A stretch of 64,000 bases of DNA. Origin: Parascedosporium putredinis. Its lineage: Eukaryota; Ascomycota; Sordariomycetes; Microascales; Microascaceae. The stretch's first letter is position 1. Each line of letters opens with the position of its first letter. The notes beneath the pieces are model-generated. The model saw nothing but the letters and a program-made list of their open reading frames with translations, was not told where the DNA came from and did no database searches. The position numbers and the translations under genes are program-made. Below are positions 58,665 to 64,000 of this stretch, in pieces. The stretch spans positions 186,001 to 250,000 of the forward strand of contig CASHTG010000010.1 in NCBI GenBank assembly GCA_949357655.1, read 5' to 3'.

Positions 58665-60874
58665 GCGGAGGATTGTGCAAAAGGATGGCAGAAGGATAGA
58701 TGATCACTAGAGAGAAAAAGAAATTGTTTTAGGGGTTTAGATGGAGGTGATGGATGATGACTTGTATATAGATTGGTGGCTGGCCGGGAATGGCCGTTAC
58801 TGGAACCAACCATACCTACTTAACTTCTAATGTTATTTGTTGAATTTGACCCATTCACTTTAGGAAGTATGCCGAACTAGAGGAACAACTAGATCTACAT
58901 GTAGAGTGTGATGGTGAGAAGGGTTTGTGTGGGAATATGGCAAGTGTCCTAAGGGCACTTCCGTGGTCTAGGCCATGACAGAGGGAAGTCTATCGATCTA
59001 GAAAGAAGAATATGCATTTAGTAAGCGAAAGAATCCTAAAGAAAAGTCACCGCGCCCAGGTTTTGCGGATCGAAAACAACTAAAAGATATTCCTGGCCTT
59101 CTTGGTCATCCGCGATGCTGAAGTTTTGTCCTCCCTGCCGCCAATAGTCGAATCTACTAAAGCCTGTGTCACCATGCCAAGACCTAGCTTGGGGAAACGT
59201 GATAGAAATTGAGGAAAATGCCTTACGCGTCTCACAGGCCGTGAAAATTGTACGACGTGCGCGCTTGCCTGACTACACTTACAGGATCGTTGACGGGCAG
59301 GATTTGACACGTGAGGCACAAACCGCAGGTTCACGCACATCTCTGGGGGTTGAAATCGTTTACTCCAAACGGTTTTTCGTAGACGGCAGCCAGCTCGCCC
59401 GCCCGCGGAAGGTTGTGTTGGTAGCGAAGATGGTGGTGGGAGCTGTGAGCTTCCCGCGCGATACCCGTGATGGCCGTGCCGTAGACGCGCAGCGAAGTGG
59501 GGATGGGAAGGGGGAGGCACGGACGCGGATTATGAAGGATCCATGGGACGAGGTAAACGCTGAAGGAGGTAAGTCAGTCCTCTGAGAGGGGCGAAATGGC
59601 AGTTGTCCAGACCGCATATAATGGATAGTTTGTCATCAAGCTATGTCGGAATTGGCTCAACGTCGCTGGTGATTGTTATCTATCAGGTTTCGTTGGTGCT
59701 CGGCGGAGATTGGCTCCCATGTTGGCAGGATCCTTTTATTCCAGTCGCTACCGTTGAAAAAGTCTATAGCTCCCAAATATACGGCCGCAATCCAGTTCCG
59801 GTGGGATCTCGGTCTTGTGACGCGATACACATTGTTAATTGCCGAGAGGCGTGACCATGCAACTACAAGACAATAGATGGTTTCGAGCCATGTCGAGCGT
59901 TTCGCCTAGCACCTCGACAATAGCCAAGGGATTCGATTCTGAATAAAACAAGCGAAGATTGTAATAGTATGCTGTCTCCACACGCACCCCGAGTAAACTC
60001 ATCAATGACCAACTCGAATTGTGAAGGCAATACTTGGGAGGCTGGGAGGATAGAAAACTGCGAATTTCGGATCCAGGATGTGGAATGGCCTACACAGGAG
60101 AAATGAATGTGCTGGAGATCTAGTGAAGCATAAGCAGCATCCGCTTGTATTGAAGATACCAGACATCAATTGATGTAGCTACCTCGGGATTGAGGTGCAG
60201 CATAGCACATCTAAGTACGCATTTTTCAGTGACAGTTTTAGCTATGATATTTGCCTCCTTGGTTTTCCCTGTATTTCTTTAAGAATCCAAAATCTCCTAC
60301 ACGTTCGTGGATACAATCAGCATCTCCCAAGGAAGAACCAAAAGTCCGACAGGTGGGTGATACCGCGATCCTGGAGAATCCTTGCAGATCCTTTGCGATA
60401 TTGCCTCAGATTGGTGAGCTTCTAAAAATGGAAGGTGTGCGCGGGATGTAAGTGCACGGCTCATATATTTCTTGCCGTCGCAGCCCTCAATCAAACCTGT
60501 CGGTACCGAACACTCAAACTTACGCCGCATGTGCGGGGAGCCATCGCAATATGATGGAATCGCGATGAGTAGGCTCTAGCTTGATTCAAGGACTTTTGGT
60601 ACTATCATTGATCTCCTCAAAATTTTATGAACTTTCAACGTTTGGGTCGCGGGCGGTGATGTTCAAAGCAGATGTTGGAGACGTGAAATTCATACAAAAG
60701 GGCTGGCCCAACAGCTCAATACCCCATGCTTCTATTGTTTAGCTGTTTTATCTCATCACTGCCACCACGACCCTTCTTTGTTCCCTTGATCTTGTGAATC
60801 TCGCCTTCGTTGCAGAAAATCTCCAATTCGTGGAAATACCATCCCTTGTTGCCGTCCTCGCAAGCGTCTTCACA
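58665..60874. other. Intergenic region
   Basis: About 2.2 kb without a recognisable gene; overlapping frames near 59080-59585 on both strands have no family signal. Confidence 0.45.
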
Positions 60875-61575
60875 ATGCATCCTCGAGTATTGCTCGCATT
60901 CCTGGGCCTCGCCGTCACAGCCACGGTAGGAACGACGACCGTGGATGAAATCAAGATCATAAACACCAGATTTGTTGGATCTGGCTGTCCCAAACACCCC
61001 ATTGTCGATTTGACGAGCGATGACGTGAGCCTGCGCCTCCCCACTTCCCTTTACTCACTTATAAGTCTAGTCAAGAGAAGAAACAACAGATTCCTAACAT
61101 GGCGCGCAACTAGAGAATCGAACTATCTCTCGCCCCCTTTAGTATCGCCGTTGGTTCCAAGTCATCCAAGCTCAAAGACCAGGTCGAGTGTCTCGTGGAA
61201 TTCGAGATCAGCCACCCCGCTAACCGCCAAGTCCGCCTTCACGATACCACGGTCGTGGGGGCCATCTCTGCGGATGGAGACGTCTCCGCCCAGCTGTCGG
61301 TGACCACCAATCTCGGCAAGGACAAAGCGGATTACACCCGCTCTATATCGAACAGCAAAGATAAGAAGGTCAAGCTCTTCTTCTCGGAGTATCTGCGGCC
61401 AGAAGAGCAAGGTCGCGCTGCGGGTTGCGGGGAAACAAAAACGCGCCTAGTGCTGGACACGAGTTTACACCTATCGACGAAGAACGCGCATATCGGTGGG
61501 AAGCTATCTTTGGAAGAAGTTAACAATAGGGTTGATTTTACGCATGAGCTCAATTTAGCGTGGACGGACTGTTGA
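60875..61575 (+). CDS. DUF4360-type secreted protein
   Basis: ATG at 60875 gives a signal peptide (MHPRVLLAFLGLAVTATVG). NTRFVGSGCPKHPIVDLTSD follows; an intron at 61025-61113 (GTGAGC donor, CCTAAC branch, TAG acceptor) joins it to RIELSLAPFSIAVGSKSSKL. Conserved elements of DUF4360 are visible: GxGCP near the mature N-terminus, the SDDxxxLSLxPF strand, a Cys-containing VECLVEFEISHP, AAGCGETKTRLVLDTSLHLS, and the terminal DFTHELNLAWTDC with its final Cys. These are small extracellular beta-rich proteins of unknown role, common in plant- and insect-associated fungi. No frame break is seen. Confidence 0.82.
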
Positions 61576-62211
61576 AGGACATGACGGAAGGGACATGGAG
61601 AGTTATCCTGACTCCGTTGGGTGGACCAGGGTCTAGCCCAAACATATATAGTGAAACCAAATCAATGTCTTCACACTATGGCTCCTTTATATTTTGGGTG
61701 GCACGAACAGGCGTATTATTCGTACGGTAAGGTTTTGAACATTCCAGTGCCCCAAATGTAGTAGACAAGTTAGACTCGTTGTTGCGGTCAGGTGAGACAC
61801 AGTTGCTAGCTCACCAAGACGCCCGCCAATTAACATCCATGGAACGTTCTTACCAAAGGTTCCCACGTTTGTTCATTCTTATTTCTACACGTCACAAAAG
61901 TAGGGAGAAACTGCACAGGAGAAAACAGAGTCATCCTCTCTCATAAATCGTAAATGGTCGTGTAAGAGTCAACAGTTTAGGGTTGCGCCATACCGAAGAG
62001 TTGTGTGAAGAAACACAGGTAGAAAACTATATACATGAAGATAACACTTTGGGATGCCCGTAGGCTCCTCATTTCGTATCACACAGACCAAAGCCCGTCA
62101 CCTTGGAAAAATCCCCTCCCGTCTCTGACGCCTAGATATATATCTACAGACACACAACAACAACCACTCCCCTTCAACTCAGCTTCTCGTGTTTGTTTCG
62201 AAAAAGCTCTT
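61576..62211. other. Convergent intergenic region
   Basis: 3' flanks of the DUF4360 and GH114 genes. Nothing else is seen. Confidence 0.45.
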
Positions 62212-63947
<1,736 letters not shown>

Positions 63948-64000
63948 GTTGGATGTTGTTCGTGTTTTTTCTTGTCCAGAAAAAGTCAAGATAGAGAAGA

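Noticed and set aside
59080..59585. Overlapping open frames on both strands
   Set aside because: Overlapping frames on opposite strands without family signal; neither supported.

Overview
The window is nuclear DNA of a filamentous ascomycete, most likely Pezizomycotina and perhaps Sordariomycetes. The evidence is short introns (about 50-110 nt) with GTAAGT-like donors and CTAAC or CTGAC branch points, GC-rich codons in housekeeping genes, families typical of such fungi (DUF3669, DUF4360, DUF7587, GH114, chitin-binding modules, dynamin-like GTPases), and a 20-kb AT-rich island with the transition pattern of repeat-induced point mutation (RIP). The species cannot be named from the sequence.

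Layout. 1-14.7 kb is a gene-containing, GC-rich arm: the 3' end of a chitin-binding protein, a GPI-type secreted protein, a DUF3669 protein, a short-chain dehydrogenase, two multi-pass membrane proteins and a Cys-rich Ser/Gly GPI-type protein. 16.5-29.4 kb is a sparse accessory zone mixing relics (coiled-coil fragment, metallophosphoesterase fragment, membrane-protein pseudogene) with apparently intact genes: DUF7587, a full dynamin-like GTPase, an interferon-inducible 6-16/27 (IFI6/IFI27)-like protein and an unknown possible beta-propeller protein. 29.4-49.9 kb is a nested pile of one Ty3/Gypsy chromovirus family, saturated with C-to-T and G-to-A changes and with no usable reading frame. 49.9-64 kb is gene-bearing again: a gene cut at its 5' end by the island, an FAD monooxygenase, an intron-bearing tRNA-Ile(AAU), a secreted alkaline phosphatase, a DUF4360 protein and a GH114 glycosidase with a very long Ser-Gly linker.

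The flanks share a surface and secretion theme: at least six products carry signal peptides, GPI-type tails, chitin-binding modules or Ser/Gly linkers. No biosynthetic cluster or operon-like organisation is evident.

A caution applies to the annotation. Most long coding genes are broken by single-base frameshifts, nearly always explained by one missing base in a short homopolymer while good family similarity or coding character continues in the next frame. I read this as residual assembly error, so genes are given as one span with break positions listed. The most informative region is the retrotransposon island, where an almost unmutated 5' LTR segment and its RIP-saturated 3' LTR partner sit in the same element.
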